A stretch of 64,000 nucleotides of DNA from contig NZ_FNYZ01000019.1 in NCBI RefSeq assembly GCF_900109095.1, forward strand, positions 1 to 64,000, read 5' to 3'. Made by a program: the position numbers and the translations under genes. Below, piece after piece: positions 26,976-36,382 of this stretch (position 1 is its first letter; every line of letters begins with the position of its first letter). The notes under the pieces are model-generated. The model saw nothing but the letters and a program-made list of their open reading frames with translations. It searched no databases and had not been told where the DNA came from. Source of the DNA: Sphingobium sp. AP50 (lineage in GTDB: Bacteria > Pseudomonadota > Alphaproteobacteria > Sphingomonadales > Sphingomonadaceae).

Positions 26976-27737
26976 GTGGACATTAACGGAGCAGCCGCGA
27001 TCGTCACTGGCGGCGCGTCGGGCCTGGGCAAGGCGACGGCGACGATGCTGGCGCAGCAGGGCGCGAAGGTCGCGATCTTCGACCTGAATGAGGAGGCCGG
27101 ACGGGTGACGGCGGAATCGCTCGGAGGTGTCTATGTCGCTGTCAACGTTGCCGACGATGCCAGCGTCGCGGCAGGACTGGACGCGGCGGAGGCGGCGCAT
27201 GGCGTCGCCCGCATCCTCGTCAACTGCGCCGGTATCGCGCCGGCGGTGAAGACGGTGGGCAAGGAAAATGTACCGCACCCGCTCGATACCTTTGCGAAGA
27301 CGGTGACGGTCAACCTGATCGGCACCTTCAATGTCATTTCGAAATTTTCCGCCCGGCTTGCTGCGGCGGATGAAGTCAATGGCGAACGTGGCGTCATCGT
27401 CAACACGGCCTCGGTCGCGGCATATGACGGGCAGATCGGTCAGGCGGCCTATAGCGCGTCCAAGGGCGGCGTGGTCGGCATGACCCTGCCGGTCGCGCGC
27501 GACCTTGCCCAACACAAGATCCGCGTGATGACCATCGCGCCGGGTATCTTCCTGACGCCCATGCTGGAGGGTTTCCCGCAACATGTACAGGACGCGCTGG
27601 GCGCGCAGGTGCCGCATCCCAGCCGGCTGGGCAAACCCGCCGAATATGCGCAACTGGTGGAGAGCATCGTTCGCAATCCGATGTTGAATGGGGAGGTGAT
27701 CCGCCTCGACGGCGCCATCCGGATGGCGCCGCGCTGA
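26976..27737 (+). CDS. SDR, 3-hydroxyacyl-CoA dehydrogenase type 2-like
   Basis: 253 residues. GTG start with AAGGAGA upstream. NAD-binding TGGASGLG at 11-18, and catalytic Ser146, Tyr159 and Lys163 (YSASK). It ends with the DGAIRMAPR tail seen in HSD10-type 3-hydroxyacyl-CoA dehydrogenases, which oxidise 3-hydroxy- or 2-methyl-3-hydroxyacyl-CoA. Together with the two genes before it, it covers three of the four beta-oxidation steps. A branched chain (isoleucine-like) or short-chain acyl-CoA is a fair guess for the substrate. Confidence 0.88.
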   Translation: MDINGAAAIVTGGASGLGKATATMLAQQGAKVAIFDLNEEAGRVTAESLGGVYVAVNVADDASVAAGLDAAEAAHGVARILVNCAGIAPAVKTVGKENVPHPLDTFAKTVTVNLIGTFNVISKFSARLAAADEVNGERGVIVNTASVAAYDGQIGQAAYSASKGGVVGMTLPVARDLAQHKIRVMTIAPGIFLTPMLEGFPQHVQDALGAQVPHPSRLGKPAEYAQLVESIVRNPMLNGEVIRLDGAIRMAPR

Positions 27738-27748
27738 TCGAAGAAAAA

Positions 27749-27782
27749 GCCCCCGGCCCGGCGTGCAGTCCGGGCCGGGGGC
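27749..27782 (+). terminator. Terminator of the acyl-CoA operon
   Basis: A 13-bp perfect G+C-rich stem (arms 27749-27761 and 27770-27782, 8-base loop), 12 bases after the SDR stop and preceded by an A-run. The A-run becomes a T-run on the minus strand, so it also ends the convergent GH97 transcript. Confidence 0.8.
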
Positions 27783-27788
27783 GGGGAG

Positions 27789-27807
27789 ACCGGCCTTCAA
27801 GGCCGGT
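27789..27807. terminator. Second hairpin before the GH97 stop
   Basis: ACCGGCC and GGCCGGT pair around TTCAA, immediately beside the larger hairpin at 27749-27782, between the convergent SDR and GH97 genes. Confidence 0.5.
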
Positions 27808-27810
27808 TCG

Positions 27811-29865
27811 CTACTTACCGGGGGTCAGTTGCATGGCCGCGCCGCCGCCCGGCGCCAACCACAGGTCGTAGTGGTCGCCCTTGCGGAATGTTCGCGTTTC
27901 ATAGGCGATCTTGTGGCGGGCGTCAGTCAGATAGGTCGCGCCTTCGCCATCCTTGTATATGGTGGCGGTGTAGCTTTTGCCTGGCTCCAGATAATCGAAA
28001 TGGAGCGTCACCGTCCGGGCGGTCGCGTCGTTGACGCCGCCGACATACCAATTCTCGCTGTTACGATCCTTGCGCGCGAAGATGGCATAGTCGCCTACTT
28101 CGCCCGCGATCAGATGGCTTTCGCTCCAGTCGGACGGCACCTTGGAAATAAAGTCCAGTTCCCTGGGATATTTGGTGAGGGTTTCGACAAAGTCCGCCGC
28201 CATCTGGATCGGCGAATAGAGGGCAAGGTAGAGGCCGAGCTGCTTTGCCAGCGTGGACGCCAGCGGGGCATGGTCCGCACCCTCCAGGCTTAGTACGCCC
28301 GGTGTGAAGTCCATCGGGCCGGAGAGCATGCGGGTATAGACGAGCGTCGGTTCATGGTCCGGTCCGTTGGCGAAGGCACCCCAGGCATTATATTCCATGC
28401 CGCGCGCGCCCTCTCGCCCGACCCAGTTGGGGTAGGTGCGGCGCAGGCCCGTATCCTTGATCGGCTCATGCGCATTGACCGCGACATGATATTTCGCCGC
28501 CGTTTCCACGACGCGCAGATGATGTTGCGCCATGCGCTGGCCGTCATGAAACTCCATGCGGGTCTGGCCCGGCTGATCGCCGGGCGCGATGATGCCGCCC
28601 GCGTCGGCGACATAGCCGGTCTTGACGACATCGACGCCGAGGCCGCCATAGAGCTTCATCGCATCGTCCAGCTGCGCCTCATAATTGGCGATATTGCCGC
28701 CGGTTTCATGATGGCCGATCAGGTGGACGCCCTTCTTCTTCGCATAGGCAGCAAGGCCCGGCAGGTCGAAGTCGGGAGTCGACTGCGTGTAACTGAATTC
28801 GTCGCCATGGCCGAACCAGTCGCCATTCCAGCCCTTGTCCCAGCCTTCGACCAGGACGCCCCGGAAACCATGTTGGGCGGCAAAATCGATATATTGCTTC
28901 GTGCGGATGGTGGTGGCGCCATGCTTTGGCCCTTCCGCCCATGTCCAGTCGCCCCGGATCATACCCCACCAGATTCCGATATATTTGGCGGGCTGGAACC
29001 AACTGACGTCGCCCAGCTTGTTGGGTTCGTTGAGGTTCAACTCCAGATCATTTTCGACCAGCCCCGCCGCACTGTCGGCGATGCGGATGGTGCGCCAGGG
29101 CGTGTTGAAGGGCAGGTCACGGATCACCCGCGCACCCTGCGATGAGGGAGAGAGGGTGGTACGGAAGGTCTGGCCGGAGGCGCGCTTCAGCCAATAAGCC
29201 GAATAGTCAACCAGCGCGGCTTCGTGGAAGGAAAGATGCGTGCCGTCGTCCAGCCGCATGGTGATCGGGGTATGCGCGGTCGATACGGCGTCGATCGGCG
29301 TCTTCTGATAGACCTGCTCATAACGGTTCCATTCGCCGCCCGGAATCCACCAGGCCGTACCCTTGGACGCGACGTCGAACTCGGTCGTCTCGTCGGCGAT
29401 CCGCATCGTCTTGAGGCTGGGCTGCTGCGGCAGTTCGTAGCGGAAGCCGACGCCGTCGTCGAACAGGCGGAAATGCACGTTCATCAGGCGCGCGCCCTGC
29501 ACGTCCGACTGGCGGAAACGGACCGTCACTTCATTATAGCGGTCGGTGACGAAGCGGCGCTCGCCCCAGGGCTGTTCCCAGCGATCATTGCCTTGGCCCT
29601 TGTCCGACCCGGCGATCGAGAAACCGCGCACCATGTTGAGGCCGTCGGTCAGGATGAAGCCCAGCTTCGACGGCGCAATCAGCAGCTTGCCCTTGCGAGA
29701 GAGCGACCAGGTCGGGCGGCTGTCATTGTCGGTCGAGACGGTGAGGACGATCGAGCCATCGGGCGATGCAGCGGTGACGGCAGGGCGTGCCTCCTGCGCA
29801 ATAGCCGGTGTCATGAGCGCAAACGGCAAGGCCAGCGCGCAAGCGCGCAGCGGCGGGTTCAGCAT
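27811..29865 (-). CDS. Glycoside hydrolase family 97 alpha-glucosidase (SusB-like)
   Basis: 684 residues. A signal peptide ends PAIAQ, so the enzyme is periplasmic. The N-terminal beta-sandwich is followed by the GH97 (beta/alpha)8 barrel (FRGVLVEGWDKGWNG), then VNAHEPIKDTGLRRTYPNW and GMEYNAWGAF, which hold the Glu residues equivalent to the base and acid of Bacteroides SusB. A C-terminal beta domain ends the protein. Inverting alpha-glucosidases of this group release glucose from malto-oligosaccharides. It is the last gene of the starch operon, 12 bases after the GH13 glucosidase. Confidence 0.93.
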   Translation of the reverse strand: MLNPPLRACALALPFALMTPAIAQEARPAVTAASPDGSIVLTVSTDNDSRPTWSLSRKGKLLIAPSKLGFILTDGLNMVRGFSIAGSDKGQGNDRWEQPWGERRFVTDRYNEVTVRFRQSDVQGARLMNVHFRLFDDGVGFRYELPQQPSLKTMRIADETTEFDVASKGTAWWIPGGEWNRYEQVYQKTPIDAVSTAHTPITMRLDDGTHLSFHEAALVDYSAYWLKRASGQTFRTTLSPSSQGARVIRDLPFNTPWRTIRIADSAAGLVENDLELNLNEPNKLGDVSWFQPAKYIGIWWGMIRGDWTWAEGPKHGATTIRTKQYIDFAAQHGFRGVLVEGWDKGWNGDWFGHGDEFSYTQSTPDFDLPGLAAYAKKKGVHLIGHHETGGNIANYEAQLDDAMKLYGGLGVDVVKTGYVADAGGIIAPGDQPGQTRMEFHDGQRMAQHHLRVVETAAKYHVAVNAHEPIKDTGLRRTYPNWVGREGARGMEYNAWGAFANGPDHEPTLVYTRMLSGPMDFTPGVLSLEGADHAPLASTLAKQLGLYLALYSPIQMAADFVETLTKYPRELDFISKVPSDWSESHLIAGEVGDYAIFARKDRNSENWYVGGVNDATARTVTLHFDYLEPGKSYTATIYKDGEGATYLTDARHKIAYETRTFRKGDHYDLWLAPGGGAAMQLTPGK

Positions 29866-29877
29866 AGGGGCGTCTCC

Positions 29878-31485
29878 TTATTCTTCGATCATCAGCGCGC
29901 CGAAGGGCGGCAAGATGCCCGGCGCGGCACCATTCACGGCGCTGAGCAGCTTGTTGGTCGGCGCGATCTCTTCGGGCCATGCGGCCGGTTCGCCCGACAG
30001 GTTGAACAGGCAGAGCAGCGACTGGCCGTCGGCCTGACGGCGGAAGAGCAGGCGCTGATCGTCGGCAACCAGTATCTCTAGACTGCCATGGCGCAGTGCC
30101 GGATGCGCCTTGCGCAGGGCCAGCATGGCGCGGGTATGATTGAGGAGCGAGGCGGCGTCTGCCTCCTGCGCGTCGACGGCGCGGGCGACATTCTCGTCCC
30201 CGACCGGCAGCCATGGTTCGGCGGTGCTGAAACCCGCCTGCGCCACATCGGCGGCCCAGGGCAAAGGCGTGCGTGCGCCGTCACGCGACAGGGTGAGCGG
30301 CCAGTTGGCGATGGCTTCGGGGTCTTGCAACTTCTCGAATGGGATATCGACTTGCGTGACGCCCAGTTCCTCGCCCTGATAGAGGATGGCGTTGCCGCGC
30401 AGCGCGACCAGCAGCATTGCCTTCAGGCGGCCGAAGGCGGGGCGATCGTCGGGCGCACACCAGCGCGACACCGCGCGCGGGGCGTCATGATTTTCGAACG
30501 CCCAGCTTGGCCAGCCAAGGCCCGGTTCATCGGGCCAGCGATCGACCGTCTCAGCGACCAGCGCGGGCGTCAGAGCGTCGGCATAGAGGAAGTTAAAGCC
30601 ATAGGCGCTGTTGAGATGGCTTTCGCCCGCCGTATAGGCCTTCATCTCCGTTTCGGAGAGGTCGCCGCCAACTTCGGCCACGGTGAAGATCGCGCCATAT
30701 TCGTCGCACAACGTGCGGATACGCTTGATGAAGTCGACCACGCCGGGATGCGACTGGCTATATTTTTTGATCTGATAGTCGAAGGAGCGGGTGCGCGGCT
30801 TGCCGGTGTCTGGGGCGGGCGGATTGTCGCGCAGCAGCGGATCGTGCATCGAATGGTTGAGCGCATCGAGCCGGAAGCCATCGACGCCGCGATCCAGCCA
30901 GAAGCGCATGGCGCCCAGCAGCGCATCCTGCACCTCAAGGTTATGCACGTTAAGCTGCGGCTGGCTGCTCAGAAACTGGTGCATATAATATTGGCCGCGC
31001 CGCCCGTCCCAGGTCCAGGCCGGGCCGCCAAAGACCGACTGCCAGTTATTGGGCGGGGTGCCGTCTTCCTTCGGATCGACCCAGACGAACCAGTCCGCCT
31101 TGTCGCCCGTGCGGCTGGCGCGGCTCTGGGTGAACCAGTCATGCAGATCGGACGTGTGGGCGTAGACCTGATCGATCGTGACCTTGAGGCCCAGTTCATG
31201 CGCGCGGGCGACCAGCGCGTCGAAATCGGCGAGCGTGCCGAAGATCGGATCGACGTTGCAATAATCGGCAATGTCATAGCCGAAATCGCGCATCGGGGAG
31301 GTGAAGAAAGGTGAGATCCAGATGGCGTCTGCGCCCAGCCTTGCGACATGATCCAGCCGCTGGGTGATGCCGTTCAGATCGCCGATGCCGTCACCATTGC
31401 TGTCCTGAAAGCTGCGCGGATAGATCTGGTAGATCACCGCACCCTTCCACCAGGGCAGATCAGTCGATGTCGTCGCAAGCGTCAT
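29878..31485 (-). CDS. GH13 alpha-glucosidase (oligosaccharide type)
   Basis: 535 residues from the ATG at 31485; the open frame extends far upstream but only through the amylase gene. GH13 signatures are all present: IYQIYPRSFQDSNGDG, DQVYAHTSDLHDWF, nucleophile GFRLDAL, acid VAEVGGD and AFENHDAPR. No signal peptide, so the enzyme is cytoplasmic and acts on imported maltose or maltodextrin. It starts 16 bases after the amylase stop. Together with GH97 in the periplasm it completes degradation to glucose. Confidence 0.93.
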   Translation of the reverse strand: MTLATTSTDLPWWKGAVIYQIYPRSFQDSNGDGIGDLNGITQRLDHVARLGADAIWISPFFTSPMRDFGYDIADYCNVDPIFGTLADFDALVARAHELGLKVTIDQVYAHTSDLHDWFTQSRASRTGDKADWFVWVDPKEDGTPPNNWQSVFGGPAWTWDGRRGQYYMHQFLSSQPQLNVHNLEVQDALLGAMRFWLDRGVDGFRLDALNHSMHDPLLRDNPPAPDTGKPRTRSFDYQIKKYSQSHPGVVDFIKRIRTLCDEYGAIFTVAEVGGDLSETEMKAYTAGESHLNSAYGFNFLYADALTPALVAETVDRWPDEPGLGWPSWAFENHDAPRAVSRWCAPDDRPAFGRLKAMLLVALRGNAILYQGEELGVTQVDIPFEKLQDPEAIANWPLTLSRDGARTPLPWAADVAQAGFSTAEPWLPVGDENVARAVDAQEADAASLLNHTRAMLALRKAHPALRHGSLEILVADDQRLLFRRQADGQSLLCLFNLSGEPAAWPEEIAPTNKLLSAVNGAAPGILPPFGALMIEE

Positions 31486-31501
31486 AAGGGCGTTCCGGCG
31501 G

Positions 31502-33331
31502 TTAGGGGTGAGCGGCGCAGACGGCGTAGCCGAAAGCGGGGAGGGAGAGGGCAAGGCTGCCCGGCGCGACTGGCGCGGCCGGGCAGGTGCCGGCCAGCGA
31601 CGTGAAGCCGCCGCTGACTGGGTCGACCGCGATATGGCCCGACAGCGGAGCGGCCGATGTGTTGAAGGTGACCAGAACCTCGCGCCCCGTATCGGGATCG
31701 ATACGGGAAACGGCGAAGAGGCCGGGCTTGTCTGAACTGGCGCGCAGGATCGTCGCGCCGCGCGACAGAGCGGGCGTGTCGCGGCGGATCTTCGCAAGTG
31801 TCGCGATCGCGCGGTAGAGCGGGTGGTCGGGGTTGAAATTGTCTGTCGCTGTGGTCGCGTTCGTGCCGACCAGTCGGTCCGCATTATATTCGGCCACTTT
31901 GGAGGCGAACATGTCCTGCCGGGCCTGCTGGTCGTTGCCGGTGCCGGCAAAGCCCTGCTCATCGCCATAATAGAGCGTCGGCACGCCCCGCAGCGTCAGC
32001 AGCATCGCATGGCCCAATATGGTGCGGGCCAGTTCCTCCTGCGCGCTCATGTCAGGCTTGGCCTGCCGCAGGAAATAAGCGAAGCGGCCGGCATCATGAT
32101 TGCCGAGGAAGGTCGGCAGTTGCAGCGCCGCCGTCTTCCCGCCTTCATAGAGGACATCATCCTCGCCAAGGCGCGCAAGCATTTCCGTACCGGTCTTGCC
32201 GCTGGCCGCGTCAACGGCGGCGCGCATGAAGGCGAAATCGAGCACGGCGGGGAAGGCGGCGTTGCGGGTCCAGCTTGCCAGCAGCGCGGGATCATAGTCG
32301 CCAGTCGCGACCTCGCCGAAGATGTGGAAGTTCGGGATGCCCTTTGCTGCCGCATGGGCGCGGATGGCGGGGATGAAGGCACGCCAGAATTCGGCGTTTA
32401 CATGGCGGGCGGTGTCGATGCGATAGCCGTCGATGCCGAAACGGTCGATCCAGCCCTTGTAGATATCGATGAAGCCGGCGACCACGCGCGGGTCTTCCGT
32501 GGCGAGATCGTCGAGGCCGACGAAATCGCCATATTGCGCACTCTCGCCCTTCCAGTCAGTGTCGCCGCGATTGTGATAATAGATCGGGTCGTTGAGCCAG
32601 GCGGGGGTCTTAGCCTTTGCCTCGCCTTTCGGAATGATGGGCGTGTAGGCGAAGGACGGATCGGTCAGCTTCGCCCAGTTGGCGGTGCTGCCATCCCGGT
32701 CGCCGGCGAAACCGTCGTTGACCGGCTTGCCCGCCGCTCCGCCTTGCCGCGACCAGGGATAGTCCGCCTTGCTGCGATAGGGCGCGGCGCTGCTGGTGCT
32801 TTCCCGATATTGGATCACATCGGCCGTATGGTTGGCGATGATGTCCATATATACCTTCATGCCGCGCTGGTGTGCCGCATCGACCAGCGCCTTGAAGTCG
32901 GCATCCGTGCCAAAATGCGGATCGACACTAGTGAAGTCCGTTACCCAATAGCCATGATAGCCGGCGCTTTCCTGCCCCGTCGCGCCCTGCACCGGCTTGT
33001 TCCTGAAGATCGGCGCCAGCCAGATGGCGGTCGCGCCAAGGCCCTGAATATAGTCCAGCTTTGCGGTCAGCCCTTGCAGGTCGCCGCCGTGATAGAAAGC
33101 CCGCGAGGTCGGATCATAGCCGGTCTGGAGCGGACCGCCCTTCAGGCCGCCCCGGTCATTCTTCGGATCACCATTGGCAAAGCGGTCAGGCAGGACGAAA
33201 TAGACGATCTCCTGCTCCGGCGCGCGGGCGCGCAGATCGGACAGCGTATCCGCCCGCGCCTGTGTCGTGCCGATCAGGGCCGCAGCCATCCCGGCGGCCG
33301 TCACGAGAAAAGTCGTGGCCGTTCGACCCAT
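31502..33331 (-). CDS. GH13 alpha-amylase, secreted
   Basis: 609 residues from the ATG at 33331. That start has AAAGGG 9 bases upstream, while the ATG at 33340 would touch it directly. A signal peptide (MAAALIGTTQARA) directs export. Catalytic-domain motifs are DIIANHTADV, nucleophile GYRIDTARH, acid IFGEVATG and FLGNHDAGRF. A small C-terminal beta domain contains a Cys pair. It cuts starch or maltodextrins outside or in the periplasm. It precedes the two glucosidases and follows the MalA-like receptor in the operon. Confidence 0.93.
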   Translation of the reverse strand: MGRTATTFLVTAAGMAAALIGTTQARADTLSDLRARAPEQEIVYFVLPDRFANGDPKNDRGGLKGGPLQTGYDPTSRAFYHGGDLQGLTAKLDYIQGLGATAIWLAPIFRNKPVQGATGQESAGYHGYWVTDFTSVDPHFGTDADFKALVDAAHQRGMKVYMDIIANHTADVIQYRESTSSAAPYRSKADYPWSRQGGAAGKPVNDGFAGDRDGSTANWAKLTDPSFAYTPIIPKGEAKAKTPAWLNDPIYYHNRGDTDWKGESAQYGDFVGLDDLATEDPRVVAGFIDIYKGWIDRFGIDGYRIDTARHVNAEFWRAFIPAIRAHAAAKGIPNFHIFGEVATGDYDPALLASWTRNAAFPAVLDFAFMRAAVDAASGKTGTEMLARLGEDDVLYEGGKTAALQLPTFLGNHDAGRFAYFLRQAKPDMSAQEELARTILGHAMLLTLRGVPTLYYGDEQGFAGTGNDQQARQDMFASKVAEYNADRLVGTNATTATDNFNPDHPLYRAIATLAKIRRDTPALSRGATILRASSDKPGLFAVSRIDPDTGREVLVTFNTSAAPLSGHIAVDPVSGGFTSLAGTCPAAPVAPGSLALSLPAFGYAVCAAHP

Positions 33332-33401
33332 GAGGGGCATCCCTTTGCTTGAACCTTGGAAAAGGCCCGGCGACGCAGCGGCCGCCGGACCAGTCTACAC
33401 A

Positions 33402-36107
33402 TCAGAAGCGGTAGTTGAAGCCCGCCATGAAGCGGCGGCCATAGGTTTGATAGTTGCGGATCTGGATCGACGCGCCGGTATCCACCGATACGAAAGGTTC
33501 GTCGGTCAGATTCTGCCCCTGGAGGAAGAGCGACAGCCCCTCCAGTGCGCTGCCCTTCTGGAAATCATAGCCGATCTGTCCGTCGACGATGGTTTCGCTG
33601 AGCGCCCGGCGCAGTTCCCGCTCGCCGCCAAAGCCCACGAACTGGCCGACGAAAGAGGAGCGGTAGCGGACGGAACCGCGCGCAGAGAAGCCCCACTTCT
33701 CGAAGAACAGCGTGCCGTTGGCGACCCAGCGCGAATAATCAGGCAGGTCTTCGGACGATGCGCCAATACCCGGCTTGATGCTGGTCTTGGTATAGCCGAG
33801 GCCACCGGTCAGGCCGAAGCCGTCCAGCGCCGGCGTCACCACTTCGAACGGCACGGTGCCGGCCAGTTCGAAGCCGTAGAGTTTGCCGCCCTTGCCATTG
33901 ACCGGACGGGTCAGCGTGCCTTCCGGATCGGTGACGCCTGGCGGCAGGGTGATGGGCAGGCCCGTATAATCGAATGCCGCCGTTTCCCGATAGACATAGC
34001 TTTGCAGCTTCTTGGCGAACAACTGGACGCCCAGATAGCCCTTGGTGCCGAAATATTTCTCGAAATTGAGGTCCGCTGCCCAGGCGCGATAGGGGCGCAG
34101 CGTGGGATTGCCGCCGGTGCCGGTGATGACCCCGCTGGCGGTGTTATAGCCATAATCGAGGCTGACCTTCATATCCTCGAAGCGCGGGCGCTGGATTTCG
34201 CGGGCGGCCGACAGGCGGATCACGAAATCGCTCGGCATCCGCAACGACAGGTTCATGCTCGGCAGCACGTCCCAATAGTCGGCGCCGCGCGTGGTCGGCA
34301 CCAGATCGGCGGCGGCCAGATTCAGGAAACCGCGCGACTTCTGCTCGGTATTCTGGGCAAGGACACCGATATTGCCGGTTAGTTCGGACGATCCGACGGG
34401 CTGGTTGATATTGGCCATCAGATAGGCGGACATGACCCGCTCCGTCACCGAATAGGCCTTGGCCGGCACGTCCTTGCTGGGGTTCAATATCTTCTGATAG
34501 ACGCCATCTTCCAGCAGCTTGAACGGGTCGTAGCTCAGCACCGGACCAAGGCCGAGGAAGCTCAGGTCCGTGGCGGCCAGACGATATTGATCCGGCAGCA
34601 CCAGCGAGGTCGCGCCGTTCGCGAGGTTCAGCACATATTCTTCCGGCGTCTTCGCCTTGGTGCGGTCGGTATAGCCAAGGCCGACGGTGATCTTCGACAG
34701 GAAGCTGCCCTCGATCTCCTTACCAAACTCGATCTGGTAGCTCTTGATCTCATCATCGATGATGCGGTTGTTATAATAGCCTTCCTGATGGCCGAGCGGC
34801 GCGCCGCCGCCCCAGCCGAGCGGATCGGTCAGCACCATGAGATTGGGGTCGCTATAGTCCAGCAAATGGCTGGTGAAATGCGTGCCCTTGCCGTCGCTGA
34901 CGAAGTCCAGCGTGTCGGTCGCGCCATTGCCCGCGCCCGGCCCGGTACCGGCATTGGATTCCAGCGAGAGTTCGCTGCGGTCGGTGCGGGAATAGCCGAA
35001 ATCGAAACTGGCCGACCAGCCATCATCACCGGTATATTTGGCGTTGAAGCCGCCGGAGAAGATGGTCGATTTGCGTTCATAGCCATGGTTGTTCACCACC
35101 GCTTCGACATTGGTGAAGGTACCGCTGTTGATGAAATTGCCGTCGGTCGTCTCGCTGCCCGCAACGGGGGTGGCGCTGCTCCAGAACAGCGGCACTTCCA
35201 CGCCGCGCTTGATCTGCTTGTCCTTGAAGTCGCCATAGAAGCCGTCGAAGGTCAGCAGCAGCGTGTCGGTCGCCTGCATCTGGACGCTGCCCTGAACGCC
35301 GAGACGCTTCAATTGCGTCGACACGCCGAAGGGCTTCACCCCGCCGATCACCTTGCGGCCGTCGCCGGTGTCGGCATAGCCCCAGGCTTCGAACTCCTTC
35401 GACTGATAAGGTTCGTCGCTATAGGCGACCGACAGGGCGACACCGATCCGGTCCCCGGCGAACTGGTCGACATAGGTGCCGGTCAGGCGATAGCCCTTGT
35501 CCTTGCTGTCGGCATTGACCTTGCCAAGGTCGGCATAAACGCCGCGCGCGCCCACGGCGATCATCTGCTTGCCATAGTCGAGCGGGCGGATGGTGCGGAT
35601 GTCTACGGTGCCGACCAGACCCTGATGGATCAGGTTGGCCTGCGGCGTCTTGTAAACGTCGACGCGGCTGACGACTTCGGCGGGATATTGGTCGAATTCG
35701 ACATTGCGCTGTTCGCCGGTCGACGTCTGCGGCCGACCATTGAGCGTGGTCGAGGAGAGGTCGGCGCTGGCGCCGCGGATCGCGATCGAATTAGCGCGGC
35801 CGAACAGGCGCTGCGAGGTGAGGCCCGGCAGACGGGCGATGGATTCGCCGATGGAGGCGTCGGGCAGCTTGCCGATATCTTCGGCCGACACCGATTCCAC
35901 GATCGTCTGTGCGTTCTTCTTGACGTTGACGGCGCTTTGCAGCGCGGCGCGGAAGCCGGTGACGACGATGGTGTCGTTCGCCTCACCTTGCGGTGCCGCA
36001 TCGGCCTGCGGCACATCCTGCGCGAAGGCCGGGGCGGCGCTGCCTGCCATGATGATGGCAAAGATGGAAGCGCCCAGCAAATGGGCGCGGTTGAACTGAT
36101 TGGCCAC
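33402..36107 (-). CDS. TonB-dependent receptor, MalA-like (maltodextrin uptake)
   Basis: 901 residues. GTG start with GGAGAGGATATA upstream. Signal peptide ending PAFAQD, TonB box TIVVTGFRAAL, then a plug with ESVSAEDIGKLPDASIGESI and LPGLTSQR. This is the signature of the Caulobacter/sphingomonad carbohydrate-receptor group, which includes the maltose receptor MalA. It ends FNYRF, a proper barrel terminus. It is the first gene of the starch operon. Its promoter region, shared with the divergent LacI-type gene, carries a palindrome at 36242-36257. Confidence 0.93.
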   Translation of the reverse strand: MANQFNRAHLLGASIFAIIMAGSAAPAFAQDVPQADAAPQGEANDTIVVTGFRAALQSAVNVKKNAQTIVESVSAEDIGKLPDASIGESIARLPGLTSQRLFGRANSIAIRGASADLSSTTLNGRPQTSTGEQRNVEFDQYPAEVVSRVDVYKTPQANLIHQGLVGTVDIRTIRPLDYGKQMIAVGARGVYADLGKVNADSKDKGYRLTGTYVDQFAGDRIGVALSVAYSDEPYQSKEFEAWGYADTGDGRKVIGGVKPFGVSTQLKRLGVQGSVQMQATDTLLLTFDGFYGDFKDKQIKRGVEVPLFWSSATPVAGSETTDGNFINSGTFTNVEAVVNNHGYERKSTIFSGGFNAKYTGDDGWSASFDFGYSRTDRSELSLESNAGTGPGAGNGATDTLDFVSDGKGTHFTSHLLDYSDPNLMVLTDPLGWGGGAPLGHQEGYYNNRIIDDEIKSYQIEFGKEIEGSFLSKITVGLGYTDRTKAKTPEEYVLNLANGATSLVLPDQYRLAATDLSFLGLGPVLSYDPFKLLEDGVYQKILNPSKDVPAKAYSVTERVMSAYLMANINQPVGSSELTGNIGVLAQNTEQKSRGFLNLAAADLVPTTRGADYWDVLPSMNLSLRMPSDFVIRLSAAREIQRPRFEDMKVSLDYGYNTASGVITGTGGNPTLRPYRAWAADLNFEKYFGTKGYLGVQLFAKKLQSYVYRETAAFDYTGLPITLPPGVTDPEGTLTRPVNGKGGKLYGFELAGTVPFEVVTPALDGFGLTGGLGYTKTSIKPGIGASSEDLPDYSRWVANGTLFFEKWGFSARGSVRYRSSFVGQFVGFGGERELRRALSETIVDGQIGYDFQKGSALEGLSLFLQGQNLTDEPFVSVDTGASIQIRNYQTYGRRFMAGFNYRF

Positions 36108-36241
36108 TATATCCTCTCCCCTATGACATCGGCGAACCCCTTCACCGATGCTGGACCCTGTCTGTGCGGGCGTGGTCCTGTGGCACCACTGTCCTCGCTA
36201 TGGCGCCGTTCTACGCCTGTCCCGGTCGGTCCGACCATAAG

Positions 36242-36257
36242 GCATACGTATACGCAT
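36242..36257. promoter_or_regulatory. Candidate LacI-family operator
   Basis: GCATACGTATACGCAT holds ATACGTAT centred on CG, plus an overlapping CGTATACG. Either half reads as a near-perfect palindrome with a central CpG step, the usual feature of LacI-type operators. It is the only such site in the 275-base divergent region between the MalA-like receptor and the LacI gene. Confidence 0.55.
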
Positions 36258-36382
36258 AATTATGGCCCCTCCCGACTGTGGCGGCGGCGCAACGGATCGT
36301 TCGGGGCGAAAGGACGTAATTGCCTTGCTTTCCGCGCCGTCCTACCATGGCTGTGGCGCGGGTACCGCGCAGAAGGAGAGAG

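Noticed and set aside
31486..31968. 161-codon extension of the GH13 glucosidase into the amylase gene
   Set aside because: It is a shadow frame inside the amylase gene. The GH13 domain begins directly after the ATG at 31485.
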